DNA of 64,000 nucleotides, from positions 744,001-808,000 of the forward strand of contig JAPVLO010000276.1 in assembly GCA_027257055.1 (NCBI GenBank). The letters are read 5' to 3'. Both the position numbers and the translations under genes were made by a program. Of this stretch, positions 23,441 to 34,455 are shown piece after piece. The stretch's first letter is position 1. Every line of letters begins with the position of its first letter. The DNA is from Cephalopachus bancanus. Lineage: Eukaryota > Chordata > Mammalia > Primates > Tarsiidae. The notes under the pieces are model-generated. The model had not been told where the DNA came from, searched no databases, and worked only from the letters and a program-made list of their open reading frames with translations.

Positions 23441-24624
23441 ACCAGAACGGCCAGACAGAGGCAGCAATGAATCAGGGGGCTATGGAGTAAGGGACTTGGG
23501 ATTAGAAACAACCCCGGCCCCAACTGACACCAGCGAGTACACCCCTGCCCGCCAGGAGCTGACCCTGGCCAGCCCCCACTCCCGCCCTGGAGGGCAACCC
23601 TGGGCACCCTGTGGTCTGCACCAAGCCCCTGGGCCCAGCCCGAGGCCAGTCTCCGGCCTCCCCACCTGGCATTGATGGATGTTCAGGCGGGTGACTTTGA
23701 GGGCTGCAGCCAGGATCAATACTCTAATCAACACCACATGGAACCCGCCGGCGTTTTCCCCCCACCCCAAACTGGGGGTGGGGGATAGGGTGGGAGTAGG
23801 GTGCTGCTGAGATGAGAGATGAACTTCAAAGCTGAGGACGCCACTCAGCGAGTCACTGAATCAGTGGACAAGCAGGAGGGGTGGGCTGGGGAGGGGGCAC
23901 AGGTGGGGTTGCTGAGGAGCCTCTCCAGTGGCAGACGGGAGCCTGAGACAGGGTCTCTGGGGCTGTCCTGGTCAGGGAAAAAGATTTGAGACAAGGGTGC
24001 AGGCTCGCTTGGGGATGATGTTGTTACCTCCTACTTTCCTGGCCTTCTGCCAACACTGAATCCCCGCTGCATGCCCCACCGTGTTGCTATGACAGCTCAG
24101 TGTCCTCCTCCTCTTTCTTCAAAGTTTTGCCCCAGACCCTGGATCAGGGGCTCCCACACAGATCCCAGAAACGCCTTTCCTTCCACGCAGCCCAGCACTG
24201 TGAAGGGCAGGTGGATGGGGCCGGACTGTGGCCCAGGGTGCCTGTCTGGGTTCCCTTCTGCACGGGGATCCAGTTCTCCTCCACCCATGCTCCAGGGCCT
24301 TCTGTCTGGGAGCTGACTGCTCTGTTCCAGGCCTTGCATCTGTCCAGATCCTGCGGGCTCACCTCAAGCGGTGGCTTTGTCTTCCTGCTGACTCACTTAC
24401 CCTATGCCAGACTTTACTCCCCTGAGTGGTCACCGGTGCTGAGTGTCCAAGGATGAGCCAGGATGCCTTAAGCACCTTCTCCTGGTCTGCTGCCTCCCTG
24501 GAGCCCATACACACCCTGCTGCACTCCAGAAAGGAGATCTGGGCATCTCCCTCCCCTAGCTGCCCAGGGCTGAGAGGCTCACAGGCTGGCATCTGGGCCT
24601 CCAGGAGTTGCACCAGGGAAAGGC
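23441..24624. other. unique GC-rich non-coding DNA
   Basis: No repeat, gene or CpG island was recognised. CpGs are sparse relative to GC content. Confidence 0.4.
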
Positions 24625-24790
24625 ATGGTCCTAGTGAGGGCTCTGCCAGGGTTTAGCTGCGTGACCTTGGCTAAGTCACGTCCTCTCTGTGAGCCTTCCT
24701 CCCCAGGTATACAAGGGAAAGAGCGCCCCCTGCCCTCCTGGCCCCTCAGTGTTTCTAAGGACAATGAGACGATGCTTCCTAATGACCTGG
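24625..24790 (+). repeat. MIR SINE
   Basis: 'tttagctgcgtgaccttggc' then 'taagtcacgtcctctctgtg' are the MIR core. The 3' half ('aaggacaatgagacgatgc') is diverged. Confidence 0.65.
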
Positions 24791-24946
24791 CTGGTGGGAC
24801 TGGGCTCGAACTTGGGTTTGCTAACCCCAGACCTCGTGCTCCCAAGCCACCAGACCCTACGGCCTCTCAGCATGGAAGTGCAGGAATAAGAGTGTGGGGA
24901 CCCTTGGTGAGAAGTCTGGAGATCAATAGCAAAAGCATGGAACCAA

Positions 24947-25190
24947 CTGTGCTGCCCATCGAAAGAGGACTGGATTAAAAAATTGTGGTACATATACACA
25001 ATGGAATTTTACTCAGCCTTAACGAAGGACAAAATTAAGAACTTCACAGCAACTTGTATGGACTTAGAGGCTATAATACTGAGTGACCTATCACAGAAAC
25101 AAAGAACTGAGTATCACATATTCTCACTCATAAGCGGACCTTGAACAACTATTGTAATACTATAAGAAAGGGATTGGCAGTAGTGGGACT
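24947..25190 (+). mobile_element. LINE-1 3' fragment lacking its terminal UTR and tail
   Basis: 'ctgcccatcgaaagaggact', 'ttgtggtacatatacacaat', 'ggaattttactcagccttaa', 'agtgacctatcacagaaaca' and 'tattctcactcataagcgga' are the end of L1 ORF2. The 3' UTR start 'gggattggcagtagtgggac' follows, then the match stops at about 25190. The copy at 47340-47470 continues into the terminal UTR and A-rich tail, so this one is 3'-truncated or deleted. Confidence 0.88.
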
Positions 25191-25364
25191 GCCAGGGCCG
25201 ATGGTGCCTACATTTGTTTTAAAGGTCTCAGGGGAAGCCAGACAGATGCCTTTGTGTCCCCCACTGTGAACCCCAATACCTGCAACCCTCACAGAACCTC
25301 GGTGCCGTGGAGAGAGGCAGAGGCTCTGGCGCCCACTGCCTGGCTTCTCAGCATGCCTTGCCCT

Positions 25365-25525
25365 GGCCTTGGGCAAGTGCCACGCTTTCATTCCCTGCCT
25401 GGAAATGGGGCTAGTGATAATAGCACCCACCTCCTAGGGTGGGCAAGCAGATTCAGTGAGGCAGTTCACGTGAAGCGCATACAACAGTGCCCAGGAGCGC
25501 CAGTGCTCAGCCTCTGTTGGCTGTG
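25365..25525 (+). repeat. MIR SINE 3' two thirds
   Basis: 'ggaaatggggctagtgataa', 'tagcacccacctcctagggt', 'gaagcgcatacaacagtgcc' follow the MIR order closely. Confidence 0.7.
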
Positions 25526-25594
25526 ACTGGCAGGGTGGGTGCGTAGGCAGATATCACTACCCTACAGATGACCTACACCCACCACAGCCCTTCC

Positions 25595-25720
25595 ACACTC
25601 ACACTCTTTCCCGTGTCATTTCCACCACCATCTGTGAGGTATCGACTATCAGCATCCCCATTTCTCAGATGAAGAAAAGGAGGCTCAGAGCAGATCTGTA
25701 AACCTTCCCTGGGTTGACTC
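25595..25720 (-). repeat. MIR SINE, antisense
   Basis: 'ctgtgaggtatcgactatca', 'catccccatttctcagatga', 'agaaaaggaggctcagagca' are antisense MIR landmarks. Confidence 0.65.
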
Positions 25721-26455
25721 TCCAATCCCTCCCACTTCCCACTGCCCAAGTCCCTATTTCCCCTAGGTTGCCCCTCTTCCCAGGCAGATGACACCCTCCC
25801 CAGTCCCCTTTCCAGGCCCTCCTCTAAGCCCTCTTCTTCTGGAACCCGGTTGCTGAGCTACTGCATCCCTCCATCTGCTCTGCTCGTCCTCACTTTGGCT
25901 GGAGGGCCTGACCTAGTTTAGGGTGGCTGGCTAGGAAAGGCTGTGCATGTGTGTGCGTGCGTGTGTGCACACCCATGCTTATGTGAGTGGAGGAGTGCAC
26001 AGACAGGAGTGTGTGTATGTGTGTGTGTGTACATGGATGCATTTCTGGAGTGTGTGGAACACAGTCAGCTGTAAAGGGTCCTAAACCCGGAGGCAAAGCT
26101 GGGGACCTCTCTGCTGATGACTAGCTGTGTGTCTTTAAACTAGCGCAGAATCCAGCAGGAAAGATGCGTTCCAGAGATAAATGTGTTCCTAGTGCAGACT
26201 CATGACAGCAGTGTCCTGGACAGGGTCTTGGGAGAGGCTGTTCTCCTCTCAGGTTCTCCAGCCCAGGTGTGCCTGGCTGTCTGCAGGGCCTGCTGTCTGT
26301 GACTTTGGGGGGTGGGGGGAGGAGTGAGAGTGTGGGGGTGGAGTATGCAGAGAGCACTCAGGCTTTCCTGGCCAATGCCCACTGTGTGGACCCATCCTGG
26401 AAATAGAAGCCCCACTCCACTTAATTCGCCTGCCTCTGGTACCTCTGGGGGAGCC
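25721..26455. other. unique DNA with a GT-rich tract
   Basis: An imperfect TG/CG-rich alternating run occupies 25943-26032 ('gtgtgtgcgtgcgtgtgtgc', then 'gtgtgtatgtgtgtgtgtgt'). The remainder is unassigned. Confidence 0.5.
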
Positions 26456-26464
26456 ATGGTGGAA

Positions 26465-26655
26465 ACAGCTCAGGCCTTGGGCTCACACGAGCCGAAAAAC
26501 AAGTCCTGCACAGGCCCACCGGAGGGCCTTGGGCAAGTTGCCTAACCTCTCTGAGCCTTTCCTTCCTTGTCAGTAAACAGGCTCATCCTCTCTGTCCTGA
26601 TGGTCTCTTGGGGTCTTGAAGAAGATGCAATGTGATGGATGCCTTTGTAAGTGGG
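26465..26655 (+). repeat. MIR SINE
   Basis: 'ccttgggcaagttgcctaac' and 'ctctctgagcctttccttcc' are a clear MIR core; the 5' third is weak. Confidence 0.68.
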
Positions 26656-26659
26656 GACT

Positions 26660-26795
26660 GCTCTTTCCTCTCACCTGTAAAACAGGGACATTTGTCTCCA
26701 CGTTGCTCATAGGCCTGATTCCATGAGATGACCCTAAAAAGTTCCTTGCAGATGCAAGGCATGCAGTAGAAGCTCACAAAAGCAGCAACTTCTAG
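26660..26795 (+). repeat. second MIR fragment
   Basis: 'cacctgtaaaacagggacat', 'gattccatgagatgacccta' and 'gatgcaaggcatgcagtaga' fit the MIR 3' half. It lies directly after another MIR of the same orientation. Confidence 0.6.
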
Positions 26796-27305
26796 AAATT
26801 AAATGGCCAGCTCTCCTCGGGGTGGGTCAGCTACCCCACAGTGCTGCTGAACTTGGCACACAGCTCTGCCACCCTTTCACCAAGCCCAGGAGCTATCTGG
26901 GGTGTTTTGTCTTCTGGAGTTCCTTTTGTCCCAGGCAAATCGGTCACTGATTAACTTCCTTTCAGGACTGAGGTCAGCCTGACTCTGGGACAAATTGATC
27001 CCCAGAACTACTGTCTGGGGACACTGGTGGGGCTGGGTGCCTGGGCTGCGAGAGGTACCCTGCAACATTTGGTTCTGGGGAGTTTAAAGTCAGCCCTTGG
27101 CCTTCACCTCCTGTCTGGTATGGGACAGAGGAGACTGGGCTCGGAGGCCAAGGGACTTGGTGGGAAACACGTGTCCCTGTCAGCTGCTGGTCCATGGTAC
27201 TAGTCTGGGAGGGGAGAGAAGATCAGGGAAACTGCAGCTTGACCTTGGAAGGCCTCATCTTCATCTCACCTTGGAGTTGAGGGCTGGAGCCTGGGGTAGG
27301 GAGCG
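26796..27305. other. unique non-coding DNA
   Basis: Nothing recognised. Confidence 0.3.
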
Positions 27306-27309
27306 GGTC

Positions 27310-27465
27310 TGTGAGTCAAGAGACCTGAGCTCCATCAATGATTTGCACAGCGTTCATGGACAAGAATGAGCCATCTGGGCCTCGGTTTCCCCACCTGTGA
27401 AGTAGGGGCAAGTTTCAGCATTTCCTCAGGATCCTCAAGGGCTGACAAGATGTTGGAGACAGCAG
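27310..27465 (+). repeat. MIR SINE, diverged
   Basis: 'gggcctcggtttccccacct' and 'gtgaagtaggggcaagtttc' match the MIR core; 'atttcctcaggatcctcaag' is a weak 3' match. Confidence 0.58.
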
Positions 27466-28690
27466 ACTCCTCCAAATGGCAGGTGCGACCTTGATCGTCT
27501 TCTGGGTGGGTTTCCAGCCACTCACCTTCACATCCATCTCGCCCATGGCTCCTGCCACCCTTCTTTCTTTGTTCCATCTTGACAAGGGTCCCGGGCCACT
27601 GGCCTACAGTGAATGGCCAATAGGCTGGGACCCTCCTGGTGTTCCCATGATCCAGCACAGCCCTCGCTGGAGAACACATTTCTGCTCCATTAGGCCGGCC
27701 TGCGAAATGTGCACGAAGGTTCCTGATGAGAACAGGAGCCACCACCACATAAAACATGCAGAAAATGAAACACTCAGTTTCCTCTAGACCCGTTAATGGC
27801 CGTTATGTCCTGTGTTATCAGCCATCAGAGCACAGGCAGGAATGGAGCAAAGGCCCGGGTCCTATCACGGCCCGTGGATAAACAACCTGGCTTGTGGCAA
27901 ATAAAATGGGAAAGTTGAAATACAGTTGCCGTTTAGTTCAAGTTGGATATTAATAGCTTCAGGGACAGGCTCAAAAAGGAAGGGAGGGGAAGGAGAAGGA
28001 AGAAAGGGAACTGTGAACACCATTAACATCCAATTTCCTCAGAGGATCGCAGCGTTTGAGGCTCCGGTCTCGGGAGCCCAAGCGGGGGTTTGAGGTGCTG
28101 CTGTTGGAAGGCGCTGACGCTGCAGCTTTCCTTTCCAGGGCAGCTGCTACTAAGAGGTGAGTGGGATGAGGGTGCTGCTGGGATGGGGAGGCCTGGGCGC
28201 CATGGGGTCACCTACCCTCTCTCTGGCACCTCGCAGTGCCTGGCCATGTGTCCCTGCTCAAGTCACTGCTGCCCCTCCTCCATGACACTCTGCACGCTCT
28301 TCCCTGGCCATGGTCTCCCTCTCATTCCTGTGCAGATGCGCTGTGTGACCTGCCTGTGTCCTCTTTACTGCCCACTCCCCACTTCCCCTTCTGCAGAGAC
28401 CTGCCCTCACCCAGGAGATTACTTCCAATGACCCCGTACAGCAGCCATTGGCCACTGGCAGGCCCACACAAGACACAAGAGGCCCAGCCCCTTCTCAGAG
28501 TGCAGGTAACTTTCTTGATTGATTTATACTCCAGAGTGACAGGGGCATCAGGCCAAGGGTTGACCTTTCCCTGAGAACCCATCCTTCCTCGCACCATTTC
28601 CTGCACTGGTCCCTCACTCCTTTATGGGTTTTGCCTAATAGAGCTTCCTCAGGAAGTCACACATCCCCGAATGCCTGCCCAAGCTCTGCT
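27466..28690. other. unique DNA with a candidate conserved element at 27830-28060
   Basis: The stretch 27880-27960 is unusually A/T-rich and non-repetitive for its neighbourhood ('gtggataaacaacctggctt', 'gcaaataaaatgggaaagtt', 'ggatattaatagcttcaggg'). That texture is typical of conserved non-coding DNA. No gene was recognised. Confidence 0.35.
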
Positions 28691-28699
28691 TCTACGGAA

Positions 28700-28825
28700 C
28701 TCTTACCTAAGACTAGCTGGGTGGCCAGGGGCAAGTCACTTAACTCTCTGAGCTTCTGTGCCCTCATCTGTGAAACCGATGGGACCGAGACAATCAAAGA
28801 TGTTGTCAGTGACCTTCTTTGCCCT
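28700..28825 (+). repeat. MIR SINE
   Basis: 'ggcaagtcacttaactctct', then 'gagcttctgtgccctcatct' and 'gtgaaaccgatgggaccgag' are the MIR core. Confidence 0.68.
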
Positions 28826-28839
28826 CTGTTAGGGACTTG

Positions 28840-29302
28840 CATTAGTGTCCCCTTGCTGCTGTAGCACATGGACACAAACTCAGTGACTTGATAGCAACAC
28901 ATGTTTATTACCTTACAGTTCTGGAGGTCAGAAGTCCAAAATGGGTCTCAGGGGGCTAAAACCAATGTGCTGGCTGGGCTGTGATCCTCTCTGAGGCTCT
29001 AAAAGGAATTCCTGCCTCTGCCCACTTCTAGAGGATGCTGTGTTCCTCAGCTCCAAGTCCTGGGAGGCTTCCTCATGCTGCATCCCTCCGATTCCTACTC
29101 TCCTGCCTCCCTCTTTGATTTATTAGGACCCTTGTGATTACTCCGGGCCCACTCGGCTAATCCCGGATAATCTCCCCATCTCGAGATCCTTAACTTAATC
29201 ATATCGGCAAAGTCACTTTTGCCATAAGGTCACATATTTGAAGGCTCTGGGAATTAGGAGGCAGTTGCCTTGGGAGGGGGAGTTATTTTGCCTACTGTAG
29301 AG
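28840..29302 (-). mobile_element. MaLR-type solo LTR, antisense
   Basis: 'ttattaccttacagttctgg', 'aggtcagaagtccaaaatgg', 'taggacccttgtgattactc', 'ggataatctccccatctcga' and 'gatccttaacttaatcatat' are the antisense counterparts of the LTR at 10108-10545. No internal retroviral sequence is next to it. Confidence 0.72.
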
Positions 29303-30430
29303 CCCAGTGTACCTCGCTCAATGTAGATTTATTTTCTCTCTTTAGACGTGTTATCTCACCCTTTGAGACCATTTCTACCTCTTTAAAGATCATTGCGAGG
29401 ATTACAAGTTATAATGGGTGTGAGGGGATTTGCAAATGGGGCATATGGAAGCAGAGACAGGCTTCCAAGCTTCCTAATCCCCCCATAGGGCACCCCCTGC
29501 TGATTCTGCACCCTCCTGAGAGCTCTCTTCTCTTCTGAAGCCCTTTTCCCTGCCCTCCTGTGGGCAGTTTTCTGGAAACAGCCTCTGTAGGAGCAGAGGC
29601 TTGGCCTGCTCTTGGGATGGGGTAAAGAGGCCAGGACTTCTGGGTCTGGTTGTAGGGAGGGGTGAGATGTGCCAAGCCCATTTCTTGCCCACCATTTGCC
29701 CAGAGCGTGTCTGCCTGGTGCTAACTTTTAGGAAGGAATGGACATCAACATGGAGAGGAAGAAATAGCCCTGTCAAAGAATTGGGTTCTGTGGAATAAGG
29801 AGGCACTTGGGACTGAGTTGTTGGCCATGGCATGATTAGAAATTTGGCCTGTGGCAACGAGTTCTGGTATATTCTTTGTTTGTTCCTTAAAGTTCCTTAT
29901 AAAAAGGCACCCTCCATCAGTTGTGCTGAGTTGTGTTTGGGAACATGTGGACCAAAGAGGGGGGACAAGGGAAGGGGTTAGGGGAGGGGACAGCAGCAGT
30001 ACAAGAGGGGGCCTCTAAGGGGGTTAAGTTGGGTAGGGTCATCACCTCTTCCAGGAAGTCTTGCCTGGCCTGGCTGAGCACCCCTGCTTGTCGCGTCACT
30101 CCACTGTGAAGATCTGAGCAGGCGTCTGCACACACTGCTGGATGGGTAGCCCCTGGGGACAGGAACACTGTCCTATTACTCCTGCATCTCAGAACCCAGC
30201 ACAGATGGGGAAGGGTGGGATGCTCAGTACACTCACTGAGGCAAGGACCCTACAAGGGAGCAAGGGGCTATCCACACCCTCACTACATCTGCTGAGTGTG
30301 TAAGCCAAGTGTCCGTCACTCCCTATGGGCAGAGCCCAGCCTTCTCTAGGATCAGTTATGTATTTCTTAGAAAGCTTCCTGAAACTTTTCAATTTGCTTG
30401 AGAACCATGATGAGAGCACTGGCCAGGGAG
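29303..30430. other. unique non-coding DNA
   Basis: No firm repeat or gene. A TATAAAAAGG box-like motif occurs at 29897-29906 but no initiator, CpG enrichment or exon accompanies it. Confidence 0.35.
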
Positions 30431-30434
30431 ACGA

Positions 30435-30535
30435 GATGCTTGAAGTAAAGACCATACCCTTGGAGTCCCCTGGCAGACCCTGGAGGAGTCACTTCCCTTT
30501 TCTGGACTTTGTTTTCATCATCAGTTAAACAACAC
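30435..30535 (+). repeat. MIR core fragment
   Basis: 'ggaggagtcacttccctttt' and 'ctggactttgttttcatcat' correspond to the MIR core. Confidence 0.5.
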
Positions 30536-30547
30536 TTTGGTCTGCAT

Positions 30548-30709
30548 CATGGGTTCTCAAATTTTAACTAGCATCAAAATGGCCAGGAAGGCTTGTTAAA
30601 CCACAGATTACTCAGAATTTCTGATTCAATATGTCAAGAATTTGTATTTCTCTTAAGGCCCCAAGCGATACTGCTGCTCTGGTTTAGGAACACACCTGAG
30701 AACCACAAT
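30548..30709 (+). mobile_element. MER5-like hAT (Charlie) relic
   Basis: Left end 'gggttctcaaattt' and right end 'cctgagaaccac' are degenerate inverted termini of the 'cagtggttctcaaa' type. The interior has 'aggcttgttaaaccacagat' and 'atttctgattcaatatgtca', the MER5A interior. Non-autonomous and non-coding. Confidence 0.75.
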
Positions 30710-30885
30710 TTTCCAAACACGGGGCTGGTTGCATCACAATCACCTGGGAGCGTGCTCAGAAGACTTGATTCCTGGGCCCCACCCCTAAAGACTTGAGTCC
30801 ATTCACCTGAGGATGAATTTAAATCTTAACAAACACTGCAGGTAGTTCTTATATGAACCCACATTTGGGAATCCCAGGCTGCATG
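30710..30885 (+). mobile_element. second MER5-like relic
   Basis: 'gcatcacaatcacctgggag', 'ttcctgggccccacccctaa' and 'atttaaatcttaacaaacac' repeat MER5-type interior phrases. Its terminal repeats are lost. It abuts the previous copy. Confidence 0.65.
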
Positions 30886-30917
30886 GTCTCTAAAAAATTC
30901 TTCTTCTTTTAAAAACA

Positions 30918-31262
30918 GCTTTATTAGCCAGGTATAGTGGCTCACATCTGTAATCCAAGCACTTCAGGAGACCGAGGAGGGAGGATTGCTTGAGCCCAGG
31001 AGTGTAAGACCAGTCTGGGCAACATAGTGAGACCTCGTCTTGGCAAAAAAATGAAAAAAGGAAATTAGCTGGGTGTGGTGGTGAATGCCTGTAGTCCTGG
31101 CTACTAGGGAGGCTAAGGCAGAAGGGTTGCCTGAGCCCAGGGCACCAAAGCAGAATGATCGCCTGAGCCCAGTAGGTCAGGCTGCAGTGAGCTGTGATCG
31201 TGCCACTGCACTCCAGCCTGGGCAACAGAGTGAGGCGCCGAATCAAAACAAAAACAAAAGCA
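30918..31262 (+). mobile_element. Alu dimer, old (AluJ-like), with internal duplication
   Basis: Sense Alu with left arm, A-rich linker (30-odd bases after 31045) and right arm. In the right arm the phrase 'gcctgagcccag' occurs twice (around 31129 and 31162), separated by about 30 bp. That is a small duplication making the element longer than a normal ~300 bp Alu. The tail is (CAAAA)-rich. Confidence 0.9.
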
Positions 31263-31425
31263 TTATGAAGGCATAATTGACATGGAGTAAACTGCACATA
31301 TTTAAAGTATTCAGCTGAATAAGTTTAGACACATGTATGCCCTTGTGAACCATCACCACACTGAAGATATCCATCAGTTCCCAAGCATTTCCTCCTGCCT
31401 GCATGCAATCCTTTCTGCTCCTCTC
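31263..31425 (-). mobile_element. L1M 3' UTR fragment, antisense
   Basis: 'gcataattgacatggagtaa', 'actgcacatatttaaagtat', 'agtttagacacatgtatgcc' and 'gaaccatcaccacactgaag' are a well-known old L1 3' UTR block in antisense. The Alu above is inserted at its edge. Confidence 0.75.
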
Positions 31426-31865
31426 CTCTTGAAAGTTTTTAGCTGCCTGTGCTGCTACGCTGGGTTGATGGTGTCCATTCTGAAGGCAAGAATGAGGGTT
31501 TACAAGCAGAGAGGGTCCCTTCTTAGACACTGTGAAAGAAGGGTACACACAGCCAGGTGGCATCTCTGCAGGGATGGGGTAGTGATGTGGTTTGGAAAAG
31601 AGGGCTGGAGAAGATGCTTAATTGGCCAAGCTGGGAGTTTGGTCCGGTGATAATGCTATGGAGGACGATGAGGGTTAGTATGATCTCCTGCTGGAAAAGG
31701 ATTCCCGCCCCCACCATTCCTGCAGGTGAAGAGAAGGAAAGGGAGGGTGGGGCTGAGCCTCAATGGAGTGAGAAAAAGGAGGTGGTCATAGATTCAGGCG
31801 AGAACAGGCCTGGGCAGACTAGGAAGCAGAATGTTCCTGGCAAGGTCTGGGGCTCTCAGCTTTGG
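31426..31865. other. unique non-coding DNA
   Basis: Nothing recognised. Confidence 0.3.
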
Positions 31866-31869
31866 CTCC

Positions 31870-32010
31870 TTCTATTCAGTTAGTTTAACAAACATGCATT
31901 AAGTACCTTTTAGGTGCCAGGCCCTGTGCTGAGCCCTGGGAAATGTGGTCTCCTGTAAGAGACACTGCATACCGTAATTATTGTGATAGGCACCGGCACA
32001 GAAAAGCTGG
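31870..32010 (-). repeat. L2 LINE terminus, antisense
   Basis: 'aacaaacatgcattaagtac', 'cttttaggtgccaggccctg' and 'tgctgagccctgggaaatgt' match the antisense L2 3' end. Confidence 0.65.
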
Positions 32011-32440
32011 GGGCCAGCTAGGGGTGTGCACCCACAGCCCAGAGCTTCCGCAAAGATGTCCTTGTCATGAGCTGTGTGCAGGTATGACTATCCAAACTAG
32101 AGAGGGCTGACAGATAGCTCTTCCATGACAATAACCAATGCCTGAGAATCTGATGGTGACGGGGAAGGAAGCCTGGGCCCTGTACCAAAATCTTGTTACC
32201 TGCATTATGTGGTGAGTGGCACAGTTACTCAGAGGATGTGGCGATACTCGGGTATCATCCTAGAACCAGGGCACAGGAGGTTTCCCTGGGAAGAAATAGA
32301 GAAAGACTCCTAAAGGATGAGACCCCTTGGCTGTAGAGCCTTCTGAAGGCCTTCCCTCCCTGGGATCTGACTAGCCCTGTATCATGCTTAAAGTGCATGC
32401 ATGTCTGTGTGTGTGTGTGATGAGCCATATTTTAATCTTT
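32011..32440. other. unique non-coding DNA
   Basis: Nothing recognised apart from a short (GT)5 near 32409. Confidence 0.3.
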
Positions 32441-32445
32441 CACTC

Positions 32446-32912
32446 ATTTTAAAAAATAAAGATGTGGGGTACAATTCAGGGTTAGGTATACACACGTCAA
32501 TTATGCAGGTACCCTTGCTGATGAGGTATGCCCCTGCCTCCCCCAGCGGCTTCCCTCAACTGCCAATTCCACCTCCCTCCCCTGACAGTTTCCCACTACT
32601 CCCAATCCCTTTCTTATAGCATGGTCAATTGTTCAATGTCCGCTTATGAGTGAGAACATATGGAATTCTGTCCTTTGTTTCTGTGATAGATCACTGAGTA
32701 TGATTGACTCCGAATTCATCCAAGTTGCTGTGAAGTCCATATGTTTGTCTTTCTTTATGGCTGCATAATATTCCATTGTGTATCTGTACCACATTTTTTT
32801 TTAATCCAGTCCAGCTTTTGATGGGCAACATGTCTGGTTCTATGTTTTTGCTATTGTGGATAGAGCTGTAACAAACATACATGTGCAGGTATCTTTTTTG
32901 TAGAATGATTTG
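32446..32912 (-). mobile_element. LINE-1 3' end, antisense
   Basis: Read on the minus strand it ends with the UTR seen at 47345-47470 ('ggggtacaattcagggttag' on the plus strand here). Before that come 'gtttcccactactcccaatc', 'cttatgagtgagaacatatg' and 'ggctgcataatattccattg'. It stops at 'gcaggtatcttttttgtaga', inside ORF2. About 470 bp, strongly 5'-truncated. Confidence 0.9.
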
Positions 32913-33055
32913 TCACTCCTTCATTTATTCATTCATGAGTCAACGAATTGATTTACCTGTTGTAAGCTCAACACTCTGCTGGGCAGGGGCACAGCAATGG
33001 ACAAGGCAGGCAGTTTCTTTACTTGTAGAGTTTATTTTCTAGTAAGAGTTTGGTT
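32913..33055 (-). repeat. L2 LINE terminus, antisense, split by L1 and Alu
   Basis: 'tcatttattcattcatgagt', 'aacactctgctgggcagggg' and 'acagcaatggacaaggcagg' fit the antisense L2 end. It is hemmed between an L1 and an Alu. Confidence 0.55.
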
Positions 33056-33347
33056 CTTTTTTTTTTAAAAGTTGAAGTCTCACTCTGTCACCCAGGCTGG
33101 AGTGCTGTAGCACGCTCATGACCACTGCAGCCTTGACCTGCTGGGCTTAGGCAATCCTTCTACCTCAACCTTCCAAGTAGCTGGAACTATAGGCACATGC
33201 CATCATGCCTGGCTGATTTTGATTTATTGTAGAAACAAAGTCTCGCCAAGTTGCCCAGGCTGGTCTTGCATCCCTGAGCTCAGGCAATTCTCTTGCCTCG
33301 GCCTCCCAAAGTGCTAGGATTATAGACTTGAGCCATCATGCCCAGTC
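33056..33347 (-). mobile_element. Alu dimer, antisense, old
   Basis: T-rich start, 'gaagtctcactctgtcaccc', both arms, and the end 'tcccaaagtgctaggattat'. The mid-linker 'gatttattgtagaaaca' is the same variant linker found in the younger Alus here. The T-arm change is absent. Confidence 0.9.
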
Positions 33348-33734
33348 AGAATTTGACTCTGAAACAGTCTCCTTAAAGATCCAAAGAAAGGAGCCTCTGG
33401 TGGAGAGACTTCAGGTCCCACATTGTATACCCTTGGATGGGGCAAAGGGACAACGTGAGGAGATGGCTGTACTGTGATATTTCCAGTCTTCCATGCTGTC
33501 ACTACATGTGCTTGAATTGTGTTATTATTAAAATGAAAATGGATTACCTGGGTTTATCCAAGTGTGACCCAGAATAAGAGCACTCACGTGGGAGCTTGTC
33601 CCAAAGTTAGATTCTGGGACCTGCTCACCTCTACTAACTTCACCCTGAACCATTGATTTGAGATTTTGAGAGGGGCCATGATTAATTCTAGAATCTGAAT
33701 TAACAGTCTCCAGACATCCCTTTAATTTTTCTTT
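33348..33734. other. unique non-coding DNA, A/T-richer
   Basis: No firm assignment. GC drops here towards the LINE cluster. A MER5-like phrase ('gaataagagcactcacgtgg') near 33573 is too weak to call. Confidence 0.3.
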
Positions 33735-33880
33735 TTTCTTTCTTTTTTCTTTTTTTTTTGGTAGAGACAGGGTCTTGCTATGTTGCCCTGGCTGGTCTCA
33801 AACTCCTGGCCTCAAGCAGTCCTCTACCTTGGCCTTCCAAGTGCTGGTATTATAGGTGTAAGCCACCATGTCTGGCCTGA
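33735..33880 (-). mobile_element. free Alu monomer (FLAM-like), antisense
   Basis: One Alu arm only: 'tagagacagggtcttgctat', 'gttgccctggctggtctcaa', 'ccttccaagtgctggtatta' and a T-rich tail to the left. Confidence 0.82.
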
Positions 33881-33889
33881 TATTCCTTT

Positions 33890-34455
33890 TTAATGGTAAC
33901 TTTTAATTGCAGGATACATACATAAAGGTGAAGATTCATAAATGTGCAACTGAATAGATTTTTGCAGGATGAGTGCACCTGGGAAACCAGTATCTGATAT
34001 GGAAATAGAACATCACTAGCCCCCAGAAGTGTCCTTTTGACTTCTTCCAACCTCTCCTCTTCTCTTCACCGAAAAGCAGCTGCCATTCTGACTTCTAATT
34101 CCACAAATTAATTTTACTTCCCTTTAAAAACACTTTATATAAATTAAATAATACAATACATATTCATTTGTGTCTGCCAAAATTTTACTCAGCACTGTTT
34201 TTGAGATTTATTTATACTGCATGTGGTTGTAGTTTGTTCTCATTGATGTCTAGTATTCCTTTGTTTAACTATACACAATTTATTTTTCCATTCTTCTGTT
34301 GATGGATATTTGGATTGTTTCCAGCTGGGCTGTTATGAATAGTTCTGCTATGAACATTCTTGTATAATATTTCAGTGCACGTATGTATACATTTCTGTTG
34401 GAGTGGGATTGCTAGGTTGAGTGCACACTTTTGTTCAGGTTTAGGAGATTTTGTC
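33890..34455 (-). mobile_element. L1M relic, antisense, part 1
   Basis: 'gaacatcactagcccccaga', 'gacttctaattccacaaatt', 'gttgatggatatttggattg' and 'gctatgaacattcttgtata' are antisense L1M 3' UTR/ORF2 phrases. The match is interrupted at 34455 by an MLT1 LTR and resumes at 35015. Confidence 0.78.

Noticed and set aside
23560..23660. CpG island
   Set aside because: GC-rich but CpG dinucleotides are scarce; too short.
29897..29906. TATAAAAAGG as a gene promoter TATA box
   Set aside because: No exon, CpG island, initiator or transcript evidence nearby.
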